Part shown: piece by piece, positions 1 to 11,566 of the stretch
How positions within the stretch are numbered: the first letter of the stretch is position 1
How the letters are laid out: every line of letters starts with the position of its first letter
Source: Topomyia yanbarensis
Lineage: Eukaryota > Arthropoda > Insecta > Diptera > Culicidae
Length of the DNA: 64,000 nucleotides
NCBI RefSeq assembly: GCF_030247195.1
Contig: NC_080670.1
Location: forward strand, 94,584,711 to 94,648,710
Direction: 5' to 3'
Translations under genes and position numbers: made by a program
Notes under the pieces: generated by a model
The model's database searches: none
Seen by the model: only the letters and a program-made list of their open reading frames with translations
Told to the model about the DNA's origin: nothing

Positions 1-857
1 ATGACACAGCAATCATGTATAAGGGTCGTATCATCAGCGCTCTGAAGAACAAATTGCAGATGGGCCTGGATGCTCTGACTGAATATTTCACGAGCTGGAA
101 AATTGTAATCAATGCGGAGAAAACCCAGGTCATACTGTTCCCACATTCGAGATCGCCTAGACTTGTTCCGTCTAATGAGCGCAGAATTCGATTTGGCGAT
201 GCCCTCATCGAATGGTCCGACGAAGTCGTCTATCTAGGACTCACTTTAGACAGACATCTGATTTTCAGGTCTCATGTTAACAAAATTATCATCAAATGCC
301 ACATACTCATCCGGTCTTTGTACCCACTGATATGTAGAACATCTAAACTGAGCCTGGAGAATCAGATGGCTGTCTATAAACAAATCATCTACCCTGCCAT
401 GGAATACGCGGTCCCTGTATGGCAGAGCTGTGCCTGGACACACAAGCTGAAGCTTCAGCGCATTCAAAATAAGATCTTAAAGATGATCCTAAATCTGCCC
501 CCTTGGACGAGAACTAGTGAGGTGCATGAGAGAGCCGACTACTGTATACGATTTGGAGAGAGGTGCTCATCCTCAACAGATAGGACCATCTCAAATTTGA
601 GAGTGATAGGTTTAGAGTAGTTGTAGTATTAGTCTTAAGTAGGTAGCATATTTTAATAATTGATTTAAACTAAACAAATGTTTGAACATTACAAAAACAT
701 AGGTTAGGAAAACAAAGAGAACAAGATAAATAAAACGAAAATAGGTAGAAAGTAGAATTAAGATGCAGGGCCAAACGGCCAAACCACTTAAAATGTATAT
801 AATTTTGTTAAACAAAACTGAATCAAATACAAATGAAATTAAGTAAAAAAAAAGTAG
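1..857 (+). mobile_element. 3' end of a Jockey-type non-LTR retrotransposon
   Basis: The segment holds the end of a reverse-transcriptase ORF (3-620), then about 235 bases without a long ORF, then a run of nine A at 845-853. From 858 the sequence matches another locus in the window (from 5119), so the element's 3' boundary is at about 854-857. A 3' A-tail with no LTR is typical of Jockey-superfamily elements. The 5' part lies outside the window. Confidence 0.8.
3..620 (+). CDS. Reverse transcriptase, C-terminal part (Jockey-type non-LTR element)
   Basis: The frame is open from the first bases and stops at 618-620. It begins D-T-A-I-M. With the final two bases of the preceding codon visible as AT, this fits the second half of the FADDTA catalytic motif, so the window edge cuts the Asp-Asp pair. 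The following segment has the thumb features of Jockey RTs: L-x-x-Y-F-T-S-W-K-I-x-I-N-A-E-K-T, then V-Y-L-G-L-T-L-D, then a Y-P-A-M-E-Y-A-x-P-V-W block. After target-primed nicking such an RT copies element RNA into the chromosome. No RNase H domain follows, which separates it from the LOA-type element at 32-36 kb. No internal stop is seen in this fragment. Whether the whole element is intact cannot be judged. Confidence 0.85.
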   Translation, partial: DTAIMYKGRIISALKNKLQMGLDALTEYFTSWKIVINAEKTQVILFPHSRSPRLVPSNERRIRFGDALIEWSDEVVYLGLTLDRHLIFRSHVNKIIIKCHILIRSLYPLICRTSKLSLENQMAVYKQIIYPAMEYAVPVWQSCAWTHKLKLQRIQNKILKMILNLPPWTRTSEVHERADYCIRFGERCSSSTDRTISNLRVIGLE

Positions 858-3456
858 TCCGTTTAAATCAGTTGTTGCTCTTATCCCATACGAGTAACAT
901 CGTCTCCGAACGATGCAATAAGCGCTATCGATTTTCGGCAACGTTGGCATTTGCACACACTCGCACCTAAGTGACTAAACCATATACGGTTAGTTTATAA
1001 ATAGAGGTGACGCGTACACGTTTGAATCAGTTTTTGTTCTTATGTCGAACGGGTAAGATTATGGCTGCAGCGTCTGGGCACTACAATAAGCGGTAGACGC
1101 TATGCATTTTCGGCAGCGGTGGCCGTGTGCGGATTTGTCGGGTACCAGCACGGTGTCACAGAATGATTTGCAAAGTGGGTGGGTGGGGTGGTTTGGATTT
1201 AATTCAATACGGTGTGTGCTTAAGAGTGTTGCGTTTGAAAAAAAATATATTTATTTTTATGCATGCGTGTGCGTTGTAACTTGTTAATCCATGTTTACGG
1301 CGCTTTGTAACTGCGTAGGGTAAACAGCCTATTGGTTTTCATGTTTCATATTTCGGTTATATGTTTTTTATCAGTAAGGCATCTGACAACGTGCCCTTGT
1401 AGTTATTGCACTGTTCAGCAGCGCAGTATTTTATATAGGAGAGTACACTCAGGTTTTTTTACGCGGATTTTGAAATTTACGCGGTTTTCATTAACGCGTT
1501 TTTTTGACAATAAAAATGTCTTACTCCACTATCTGGGGCTGGGTGTCATTCTAAATTTTGAAAATCTCCTATGTAACGAAACTATGTAAGGTTTGCACGC
1601 TTATAACTTCGCAATTAATTGACGGATTTCAATCATTTATACACCAATCAATTCAGAAACACCTGAATTGAATATAATTGCTAATTAGATTGATGTACTA
1701 TATAAGTATTCTGTTGAAATTCGGTTGAATAAAAATTGAAAAATTGCACGAAAAAAAGGGGAAATGTGCATATACGAGGCGGCTAGAGGTCAATCAAGCA
1801 AAACAAAAGTTATAAATATATGTGCTGAATTTCCTTTTTGCCTTATCATTCGATACTTGATGGTCGACGAGTAGTGTACGGACGTACGTACCTAAACGAT
1901 TCTCATAAACAAACCGCCAATAATTGCCGCTGTACTGTACGGAACAAACAGATTCTTGCGTGATTTGGGAAATAATCATAACAATTGTGTAGCAGATTCC
2001 GTAGAGGATACGATTACCGTAAATTTTGATAGAAATAATTTTGTAAAAGCATTAATTAGCCGTGCTTTGGTGGTTTACTCGTTAGCACCGCCTTTTTTGC
2101 GATGAACCACATCTGAGATACGTAAAATGAATTGTCTGTAGGAAAATGTTTTCAGTTTGCATTTGATCATCGTTGAAATCAGTTCGTTTATCGCCGGCGT
2201 CCGCTTCGTTAGTTCCTGGAAGGAACGCTCCCCGTTAGCGGCAGCAAACAAAGGCGCTCTCAAAATTGCCTCCATCACTAGACGTGTACAGAAGTCGCAT
2301 TGTTGTCGGCAAGGAAACGGTGAAATAATATTAACAACAAACGGTCCTTATTAGCATCACAAAATCGGTCTCAGAAGAATTACAAATGAAATTTCCATTT
2401 CGTGCTTTGGTAAATAACTTACCTCTTGTCGGGTTAGTTATCTTCTATAATAATATCCGAAAAATGTGCGATAAAACAAATAAACTGACTAATTGGATGG
2501 AAGCAAGAAAATCCCTACAAAAATTTGAATCAGAAAAGTGACCTTGATGGAAAAATGCTTCGATCGTTTCCAAGTGTTTAGCAACTGAAGTTGCCGATTT
2601 GTTTTCCAACCTTAATTATTTGCGCTGTGCTGTACGGAACAAACAGATTTTGCGCGATTTGTTGGGAAATAATCACAACAATTGTGTAGTAGATTCCGTA
2701 GAGGATACGATTACCGTAAATTTTGATAGAAATGATTTTGAAAGCGCATTAACTAGCCGTGCTTTGATTGGTGGTTTACTTGTTAGCACCGCCTTTTTGG
2801 CGATGAACCACATTTGAGATACGTAAAACGAATTGTCTGTAGGAAAACGTTTTCAGTTTGCATTTGATCATCGTTGAAATCAGTTCGTTTACCGCCGGCG
2901 TCCGCTTCGTTAGTTCCTGGAAGGAACGTTCCCCGTTAGCAGCAACAAACAAAGGCGCTCTCAAAATTGCCTCCATCATTAGACGTGTACAGAAGTCGCA
3001 TTGTTGTTGGAAAGGAAACGGCGAAATAATATTAACAACAAACGGTCCTTATTAGGACCACAAAATCGTTCTCAGAAGAATTACAAATGAAATTTCCATT
3101 TCGTGCTTTGGTAAATAACTTCCCTCTTATCGGGTTAGTTATCTTCTATAATAATATCCGAAAAATGTGCGATAAAACAAATAAACTGACCAATTGGATG
3201 GAAGCAAGAAAATACCTACAAAAATTTGAATCAGAAAAGTGACATTGACGGAAAAATGCTTCGATCGGTTCTTTGGCAACTGAAGTTGCCGATTTGTTTT
3301 CCACGAATAATATGGTCGCATTTTTAATGTCATCGTGGTCGTGTCTTGTACACAATCCTTTAATTTTTTTATGATTATTAGTCATCCCTAGAAACAATAT
3401 AAAACTACAAAAAATACATAGTTTTTTATCATTCCACGGAGTTGGACTGAAAAATA
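858..3456. repeat. Large repeat, copy A (2.6 kb), paired with 5119-7722
   Basis: The sequence matches 5119-7722 almost base for base. The offset is 4261, then 4260 after a one-base difference in an A-run near 1247. Inside each copy a ~0.7 kb block occurs twice in tandem (about 1900-2600 and 2600-3300; offset 701). The last 90 bases (3367-3456) match the left arm of the inverted-repeat element whose full copy is 28961-30312, but its terminal ~27 bases are missing. Short ORFs here (up to 85 aa) are repeated only because the DNA is repeated, and none resembles a known protein. Confidence 0.9.
996..1032 (+). promoter_or_regulatory. TATA plus TCAGTT initiator, repeat copy A
   Basis: TATAAATAG lies at 996-1004 and TCAGTT at 1027-1032. 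The first T of the TATA box is 33 bases before the A of TCA, the usual arthropod core-promoter spacing. A second TCAGTT at 868-873 belongs to an upstream ~160-base repeat of the same module, whose TATA half is replaced here by the Jockey tail. Transcription is inferred only. Confidence 0.5.
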
Positions 3457-3538
3457 AAAGCGTACTTGGCGCACTATTTTGTATCCTCAAACAAACCGAC
3501 CAAGTAGGCATCACTGGCTTCATTACGGCTGAGTTTTG
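3457..3538 (-). pseudogene. Histone H3 pseudogene, C-terminal part
   Basis: Read on the minus strand this gives L-Q-N-S-A-V-M, and then in a shifted frame EASDAYLVGLFEDTK, a stop, and CAKYA. These align with the helix-2 region of histone H3 (SSAVM, QEASEAYLVGLFEDTN, CAIHAKR). About 10 bases (the ALQ codons plus one) are missing between the two pieces, and Asn-Leu has become Lys-stop. It continues directly from the H3 piece at 7750-7979 once the intervening TA-flanked element is ignored. At 3457 it is cut off by a truncated copy of the same inverted-repeat element. H3 packages DNA in nucleosomes; this copy cannot encode a functional histone. Confidence 0.88.
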
Positions 3539-4763
3539 TAGGGGAGACTGAGGAGACTTGATCCCCGGGTAGACTTGATCCCATCATTGTAACTCAAAGG
3601 CGGATCAGAATACATTAATCGAATATACTATAAAGTTGCGTAGTTTTATCTAAACATAAATTTCATTAACACAGAAAAAAGAAATTGGACTTTTGTGTAA
3701 CCGAATTTTTACCGATTTAAAAAAAAGTCTCAGAAGAACTGAAGAAGATTTATTTTTCAAATTTTCAAACTTTTATAAAATTGATAAAATCACCCATTAC
3801 ATACTCTACTTTTGCATACAGAATTACAGGAGAATGTCAATTATATGAATACGTTATGATTGAGCTGATTCTTTTGTTCAACTATATTTTTACTAAAGTT
3901 TGCTGAAATAGATGCTATGGGTTCACTTGATCCCTTCAAATTCGTGGAGATTTGATCCCCTTCGCCATACTTCATACACATCACTGAAAATAACCAAATT
4001 TACACCAGAATAATTGAAGTCATTGTTGTCATAAAAAAATGTCAAAAATGAACGCTTCATCGTAAAGAAACATAACTGTAATTGTTTACTACAGTATACG
4101 TAGCAACCATTCATCCCACATTTGACGTTCCTCAACCATAATAAAGACAGCTTTCAAATAATTGCACGGAGATTTGTGGGAATTCGTAAAAAAATCAGGT
4201 GAGATATAACAATATCCAATCATAACAATTTAATCAATACTACAATCCATTTATAAAATTGAATGGGGTAATGTACCCGTTTTTGCCCTATTAAGAAGGG
4301 TACCACATTATTACTACAATAATTTTATTATTTCAGCTTCTTTGATTTGTTATTCAGGTCCATTTTTTATTTCGATTATAGAGGTTTTAACGTTAAGGTC
4401 ATTCGCCTCTTATTAAGAGCCAATATAATATAAAATTGTCTTGAGAATGGTGAAAATCTTCTGTTTGAGCGCAGCAAAATCTCTAATCGAGTACCCCCAT
4501 TATCGCAATACCATTTGAGACAATGCGTTGAGCAAAGATGGCAGACGCTGCTCTAACCAAAGGCTTCAGATGGGTAGGATGATAGTAGAAACAGGGCAAA
4601 AATAGGCTTATTACCCTACATCCTCTTTTAAACACGTTTTCATAAAGGAATCAAGTGTCCCCAAATTAGGGATCGAGTCTCCACTAATCTAAGAATTTTC
4701 CATTTTTTTGTTGTTTTCCAGAAATGCTCATAGCTCATGTCCAGTATAATATTTCCATGTAAT

Positions 4764-7625
4764 TTTTGACATTAAAAATGTCTTACTCCACTATCTGGGG
4801 CTAGGTGTCATTCTAAAATCTAAACTATTTCCCATGTAACGAAACTATGTAAGGTTTGCACGCTTATAACTCCGATATTACTAGATGGATTTTAATCATT
4901 CATATACCAACCGATTCAGAAACACCTAACTTAAATATTGGTAATAATTTAATATCTCCCCAATAAAAGTAGACTTTTGGAAATTGGTAAATTTAAAAAG
5001 TTCACGAAAAACGGAAAAATTACCATTCGTGAGGCAGATTTCTCAGACACAGCCGTCAAGAGAGGGCAGCTTAGTTGCTCAATGAAACACGAAAAGTCAT
5101 AAATAGAAGCAACGCATGTCCGTTTAAATCAGTTGTTGCTCTTATCCCATACGAGTAACATCGTCTCCGAACGATGCAATAAGCGCTATCGATTTTCGGC
5201 AACGTTGGCATTTGCACACACTCGCACCTAAGTGACTAAACCATATACGGTTAGTTTATAAATAGAGGTGACGCGTACACGTTTGAATCAGTTTTTGTTC
5301 TTATGTCGAACGGGTAAGATCATGGCTGCAGCGTCTGGGCACTACAATAAGCGGTAGACGCTATGCATTTTCGGCAGCGGTGGCCGTGTGCGGATTTTTC
5401 GGGTACCAGCACGGTGTCACAGAATGATTTGCAAAGTGGGTGGGTGGGGTGGTTTGGATTTAATTCAATACGGTGTGTGCTTAAGAGTGTTGCGTTTGAA
5501 AAAAATATATTTATTTTTATGCATGCGTGTGCGTTGTAACTTGTTAATCCATGTTTACGGCGCTTTGTAACTGCGTAGGGTAAACAGCCTATTGGTTTTC
5601 ATGTTTCATATTTCGGTTATATGTTTTTTATCAGTAAGGCATCTGACAACGTGCCCTTGTAGTTATTGCACTGTTCAGCAGCGCAGTATTTTATATAGGA
5701 GAGTACACTCAGGTTTTTTTACGCGGATTTTGAAATTTACGCGGTTTTCATTAACGCGTTTTTTTGACAATAAAAATGTCTTACTCCACTATCTGGGGCT
5801 GGGTGTCATTCTAAATTTTGAAAATCTCCTATGTAACGAAACTATGTAAGGTTTGCACGCTTATAACTTCGCAATTAATTGACGGATTTCAATCATTTAT
5901 ACACCAATCAATTCAGAAACACCTGAATTGAATATAATTGCTAATTAGATTGATGTACTATATAAGTATTCTGTTGAAATTCGGTTGAATAAAAATTGAA
6001 AAATTGCACGAAAAAAAGGGGAAATGTGCATATACGAGGCGGCTAGAGGTCAATCAAGCAAAACAAAAGTTATAAATATATGTGCTGAATTTCCTTTTTG
6101 CCTTATCATTCGATACTTGATGGTCGACGAGTAGTGTACGGACGTACGTACCTAAACGATTCTCATAAACAAACCGCCAATAATTGCCGCTGTACTGTAC
6201 GGAACAAACAGATTCTTGCGTGATTTGGGAAATAATCATAACAATTGTGTAGCAGATTCCGTAGAGGATACGATTACCGTAAATTTTGATAGAAATAATT
6301 TTGTAAAAGCATTAATTAGCCGTGCTTTGGTGGTTTACTCGTTAGCACCGCCTTTTTGGCGATGAACCACATCTGAGATACGTAAAATGAATTGTCTGTA
6401 GGAAAATGTTTTCAGTTTGCATTTGATCATCGTTGAAATCAGTTCGTTTATCGCCGGCGTCCGCTTCGTTAGTTCCTGGAAGGAACGCTCCCCGTTAGCA
6501 GCAGCAAACAAAGGCGCTCTCAAAATTGCCCCAATCACTAGACGTGTACAGAAGTCGCATTGTTGTCGGCAAGGAAACGGTGAAATAATATTAACAACAA
6601 ACGGTCCTTATTAGCATCACAAAATCGGTCTCAGAAGAATTACAAATGAAATTTCCATTTCGTGCTTTGGTAAATAACTTACCTCTTATCGGGTTAGTTA
6701 TCTTCTATAATAATATCCGAAAAATGTGCGATAAAACAAATAAACTGACTAATTGGATGGAAGCAAGAAAATCTCTACAAAAATTTGAATCAGAAAAGTG
6801 ACCTTGATGGAAAAATGCTTCGATCGTTTCCAAGTGTTTAGCAACTGAAGTTGCCGATTTGTTTTCCAACCTTAATTATTTGCGCTGTGCTGTACGGAAC
6901 AAACAGATTTTGCGCGATTTGTTGGGAAATAATCACAACAATTGTGTAGTAGATTCCGTAGAGGATACGATTACCGTAAATTTTGATAGAAATGATTTTG
7001 AAAGCGCATTAACTAGCCGTGCTTTGATTGGTGGTTTACTTGTTAGCACCGCCTTTTTGGCGATGAACCACATTTGAGATACGTAAAACGAATTGTCTGT
7101 AGGAAAACGTTTTCAGTTTGCATTTGATCATCGTTGAAATCAGTTCGTTTACCGCCGGCGTCCGCTTCGTTAGTTCCTGGAAGGAACGCTCCCCGTTAGC
7201 AGCAACAAACAAAGGCGCTCTCAAAATTGCCTCCATCATTAGACGTGTACAGAAGTCGCATTGTTGTTGGAAAGGAAACGGCGAAATAATATTAACAACA
7301 AACGGTCCTTATTAGGACCACAAAATCGTTCTCAGAAGAATTACAAATGAAATTTCCATTTCGTGCTTTGGTAAATAACTTCCCTCTTATCGGGTTAGTT
7401 ATCTTCTATAATAATATCCGAAAAATGTGCGATAAAACAAATAAACTGACCAATTGGATGGAAGCAAGAAAATATCTACAAAAATTTGAATCAGAAAAGT
7501 GACATTGACGGAAAAATGCTTCGATCGTTTCTTTGGCAACTGAAGTTGCCGATTTGTTTTCCACGAATAATATGGTCACATTTTTAATGTCATCGTGGTC
7601 GTGTCTTGTACACAATCCTTTAATT
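4764..7625. repeat. Nested insertion carrying large-repeat copy B
   Basis: It interrupts the inverted-repeat element; TAATTTT is present on both sides (about 4758-4764 and 7621-7627), a possible target duplication. 4764-5118 is a diverged copy of the sequence near 1507-1850 and 5767-6110. 5119-7625 is nearly identical to 858-3366. A 14-base GACATTAAAAATGT occurs at the left edge and again, inverted, about 30 bases inside the right edge. I recognise no protein. Confidence 0.7.
5098..5293 (+). promoter_or_regulatory. Two tandem TATA/TCAGTT core-promoter modules, copy B
   Basis: Module 1 has ATAAATAG at 5099-5106 and TCAGTT at 5129-5134. Module 2 has TATAAATAG at 5257-5265 and TCAGTT at 5288-5293. 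Both have the same 33-base spacing, and the following ~100 bases are also related, ending in a shared TTTTCGGCA. Tandem 5' promoter modules are known in some non-LTR elements; the link here is inference. Confidence 0.5.
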
Positions 7626-7749
7626 TTTTTTATGATTATTAGTCATCCCTAGAAACAATATAAAACTACAAAAAAATACATAGTTTTTTATCATTCCACG
7701 GAGTTGGACTGAAAAATAAAAAAGGGGATCAAGTCTCCTCAGTCTCCCC

Positions 7750-7979
7750 TAAGCGTAGCTCGACTTTGAAGTAATACACAACCTTACGAACCAGACGCTG
7801 GAATGTTAGGCAGTGGATTAGTTGCTCCGTTGCCCTTTAGATGTGGCGAAATACTGGCATGGCGACAGTTCCTGATCGGTAGTTGGTTGCGATGGGCCAC
7901 CAGTAACTGGGGTACTTTTGCGGACCGTCATCATTGCCAACTGCTTTCCTCCGGTGGATTGGCTGCTTGCTAATGCTTG
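7750..7979 (-). pseudogene. Histone H3 pseudogene, N-terminal and central part
   Basis: On the minus strand it starts with QSTGGK, lacks the APRK codons, continues QLAMMTVRKSTPVTGG (H3: QLATKAARKSAPATGG), then shifts frame. It goes on YRSGTVAMPVFRHI, stop, RATEQLIH, then LTFQRLVRK and YFKVELRL (H3: [41 protein letters not shown]). A frameshift, one stop and a small deletion make it non-functional. The remainder of the gene lies across the inserted element at 3457-3538. Order and colinearity over about 80 residues make the H3 identity secure. Confidence 0.92.
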
Positions 7980-8605
7980 AAAGAATACGAATGATGAGAA
8001 AAACCGACCGACCAATATTCATATATGAAAACACGAGAAAGCACTACTATCGCTCTCTCGCTCGTTTTCGTGCCATTCCTGTGCCTTTCCTTTCCGTTCG
8101 GCTACCAATACTAGCATAACCAAAACGAATATTCTGTCTTTCCATCGCCTTCAATCTAGTGGCCAGTGCTAGCAAACTTGCATGTTCAGTTTTTCAATAA
8201 CAACATTCCAACAATATTTTCAAAGAATGTTGCAGATTTGAAAAGAAGGAAGGAAAAGATTTTCACAAATTTAAATTCTTTTGTCCTATTTGTTAGCGCT
8301 GATACTGGCCATGGGATGGTGGGGGAACACCCACATTCGTTTGTTATGATGGTATTAGCAGCAGAAAGGAATGGAAAAGCAGTGCACGAAAACGAGCGAG
8401 AGAGGATAATTTAAATTCTCTTTCTTTCTTTCCACACATCGTTTTTCTTATATAGCTTTCTGAAAATTATTTGTTATACACCATAAAATGTAAATTTCAG
8501 TTTAACTCTTATTAGAACACAATTAATTGGTCCTGTAAAGAACCGAGCATAATTCAGACGCACTCCCCGCGGACACGGTGAGCCAGTTTAACTCTTATTA
8601 AAACA

Positions 8606-8764
8606 CAGATTAGTTTCTCTGTTGCTATCTAGTTGGGGCGAAATTCTTGCAGGGCGACAGTTCCTATTCGGGTTGCGATGAGTCACCAGTAGCTGGGGCA
8701 CTTTTTCCGACCGTCGTCATCGCCAACTGCTTTCCTTCGGTGGACTGGCTGCTTGCTAGTGCTT
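8606..8764 (-). pseudogene. Histone H3 fragment, tandem unit 2
   Basis: The minus strand reads STEGKQLAM, GKSAPATGD, then in a shifted frame GTVALQEFRPN, stop, ATEKLI. This corresponds to H3 from the KSTGGK region to TELLI. Similarity then ends, so it is truncated before the FQRLVRE segment that unit 1 retains. Frame breaks exclude a working protein. Confidence 0.8.
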
Positions 8765-9401
8765 GAACGAATACGAATGATGAGAAAAACCGACCGACCA
8801 ATATTCATATATGAACACACGAGAAAGCACTACTATCGCTCTCTCGCTCGTTTTCGTGCCATTCCTGTGCCTTTCCTTTCCGTTCGGCTACCAATACTAG
8901 CATAACCAAAACGAATATTCTGTCTTTCCATCGCCTTCAATCTAGTGGCCAGTGCTAGCAAACTTGCATGTTCAGTTTTTCAATAACAACATTCCAACAA
9001 TATTTTCAAAGAATGTTGCGGATTTGAAAAGAAGGAAGGGAAAGATTTTCACAAATTTAAATTTATTTGTTAGCGCTGATACTGGCCATGGGATGGTGGG
9101 GGAACACCCACATTCGTTTGTTATGATGGTATTAGCAGCAGAAAGGAATGGAAAAGCAGTGCACGAAAACGAGCGAGAGAGGATAATTTAAATTCTCTTT
9201 CTTTCTTTCCACACATCGTATTTCTTATATAGCTTTCTGAAAATTATTTGTTATACACCATAAAATGTAAATTTCAGTTTAACTCTTATTAGAACACAAT
9301 TAATTGGTCCTGTAAAGAACCGTTTATTGTTTTATTGCGGGAGCATAATTCAGACGCTCTCCCCGCGGACACGGTGAGCCAGTTTAACTCTTATTAGAAC
9401 A

Positions 9402-9562
9402 CAGATTAGTTTCTCTGTTGCCCTTTAGTTGGGGCGAAATTCTTGCAGGGCGACAGTTCCTGATCGGGTTGCGATGAGTCACCAGTAGCTGGGGCACTTT
9501 TTCCGACCGTCGTCATCGCCAACTGCTTTCCTTCGGTGGACTGGCTGCTTGCTAGTGCTTGA
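9402..9562 (-). pseudogene. Histone H3 fragment, tandem unit 3
   Basis: Nearly identical to the unit 2 fragment: STEGKQLAM, GKSAPATGD and, in the next frame, GTVALQEFRPN, stop, ATEKLI. It has the same 3' truncation point as unit 2, so the break predates array amplification. Confidence 0.8.
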
Positions 9563-10336
9563 ACGAATACGAATGATGAGAAAAACCGACCGACCAATAT
9601 TCATATATGAACGCACGAGAAAGCACGACTATCGCTCTCTCGCTCGTTTTCGTGCCATTCCTGTGCCTTTCCTTTCCGTTCGGCTACCAATACTAGCATA
9701 ACGAAAACGAATATTCTGTCTTTTCATCGCCTTCAATCTAGTGGCCAGTGCTAGCAAACTTGCATGTTCAGTTTTTTAATAACAACATTCCAACAATATT
9801 TTCAAAGAATGTTGCAGATTTGAAAAGAAGGAAGGAAAAGATTTTCACAAATTTAAATTCTTTTGTGTTATTTGTTAGCGCTGATAAAGGATATTTAGTT
9901 TGCTACTAGCAAGGAGCTGCACAAACAAATCGATTTATGCAGTTCAACGGAAGCTGCCAAATAGTTCAATAAAATAATTCAAATTGTAATAGCGACATGC
10001 AATTGTGGCAACACTGGCCATGGGATGGTGGGAGAATACGCACATTCGTTTTAGTTATGATGGTATTAGCAGCAGAAAGGAATGGAAAAGCAGTGCACGA
10101 AAACGAGCGAGAGAGGATAATTGAAATTCTCTTTCTTTCTTTCCACACATCGTATTTCTTATATAGCTTTCTGAAAATTATTTCTTATACACCATAAAAT
10201 GTAAATTTCAGTTTAACTCTTATTAGAACACAATTAATTGGTCCTGTAAAGAACCGCTTATTATTTTATCGCGGGAGCATAATTCAGACGCACTCCCCGC
10301 GGACACGGTGAGCCAGTTTAATTCTTATTAGAACAC

Positions 10337-10496
10337 AGATTAGTTTCTCTGTTGCTATCTAGTTGGGGCGAAATTCTTGCAGGGCGACAGTTCCTGATCG
10401 GGTTGCGATGAGTCACCAGTAGCTGGGGCACTTTTTCCGACCGTCGTAATCGCCAACTGCTTTCCTTCGGTGGACTGGCTGCTTGCAAGTGCTTGA
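10337..10496 (-). pseudogene. Histone H3 fragment, tandem unit 4
   Basis: Same content as units 2 and 3 (GKSAPATGD and GTVALQEF in shifted frames). The unit around it is partial and diverges after about 10500, before the dinucleotide tract. Confidence 0.75.
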
Positions 10497-10717
10497 ACTT
10501 GAAGGAATACGAATGATGAGAAAAACCGACCGACAGATATTTTTATAATCGCGCTAATATGCACGACTATCGCTTTCTCGCTCGTTCTCGTGCCGTGCAT
10601 GAGCCTTTCCTTTCCGTCCGGCTTCTAATGGCCTAACCAAAGGAATATTCTGTCTTTCCCCCACCAACTGCTCTCGTCAAGCAACCCAATGTGAATAATC
10701 ATAGGAACAAACATGTA

Positions 10718-11496
<779 letters not shown>

Positions 11497-11566
11497 AAAA
11501 TCGACAAAGAAAAACGATATCACCAAAGGTGATGAACAAAAAAACAAGCGCAAGAAAGGCATGGTA

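Larger units (their letters stand above)
3541..7749. mobile_element. TA-flanked inverted-repeat element, copy 1, interrupted
   Basis: The left end reads GGGGAGACTGAGGAGACTTG and the right end is its reverse complement. TA flanks both sides (3539-3540 and 7750-7751). Removing the element plus one TA rejoins the histone H3 pseudogene codon for codon (ELR-L-QNSAVM). It is inverted relative to the uninterrupted 1352-bp copy at 28961-30312. The element proper is 3541-4763 plus 7626-7749; 4764-7625 is a later insertion. A short motif TTGATCCC and variants recur near both ends. No transposase is visible, so it is a non-autonomous element, plausibly of the Tc1/mariner (TA-targeting) type. Confidence 0.9.
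7752..10660. repeat. Tandem array of ~0.8 kb units containing H3 fragments
   Basis: Three full units and one partial: about 7752-8582, 8583-9378, 9379-10319 and 10320-10660. Each carries, left to right, a decayed H3 piece (minus strand), an AT-rich stretch with CATATATGA, a GA/CT-rich stretch (CTCTCTCGCTCG), a ~200-base unrecognised stretch, then an inverted partner of the CT-rich stretch. Unit 3 has an extra ~125 bases at about 9887-10010. The only ORFs are short repeats of one another. At the unit ends GGTCCTGTAAAGAACC forms an imperfect 6-bp hairpin. Confidence 0.85.

Noticed and set aside
1332..1589. 85-codon ORF repeated at 5592-5849
   Set aside because: Present twice only because of the large duplication; no motif and low-complexity composition.
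2075..2979. Four related ~67-codon minus-strand ORFs (2075, 2776, 6335, 7036), considered as a possible histone or DNA-binding domain
   Set aside because: No alignment by eye to any core histone or HTH domain; explained by the 0.7 kb internal dimer.
3923..4135. 70-codon ORF shared with 29718-29930
   Set aside because: Shared because both are copies of one inverted-repeat element; no transposase signature such as a DDE/D triad.
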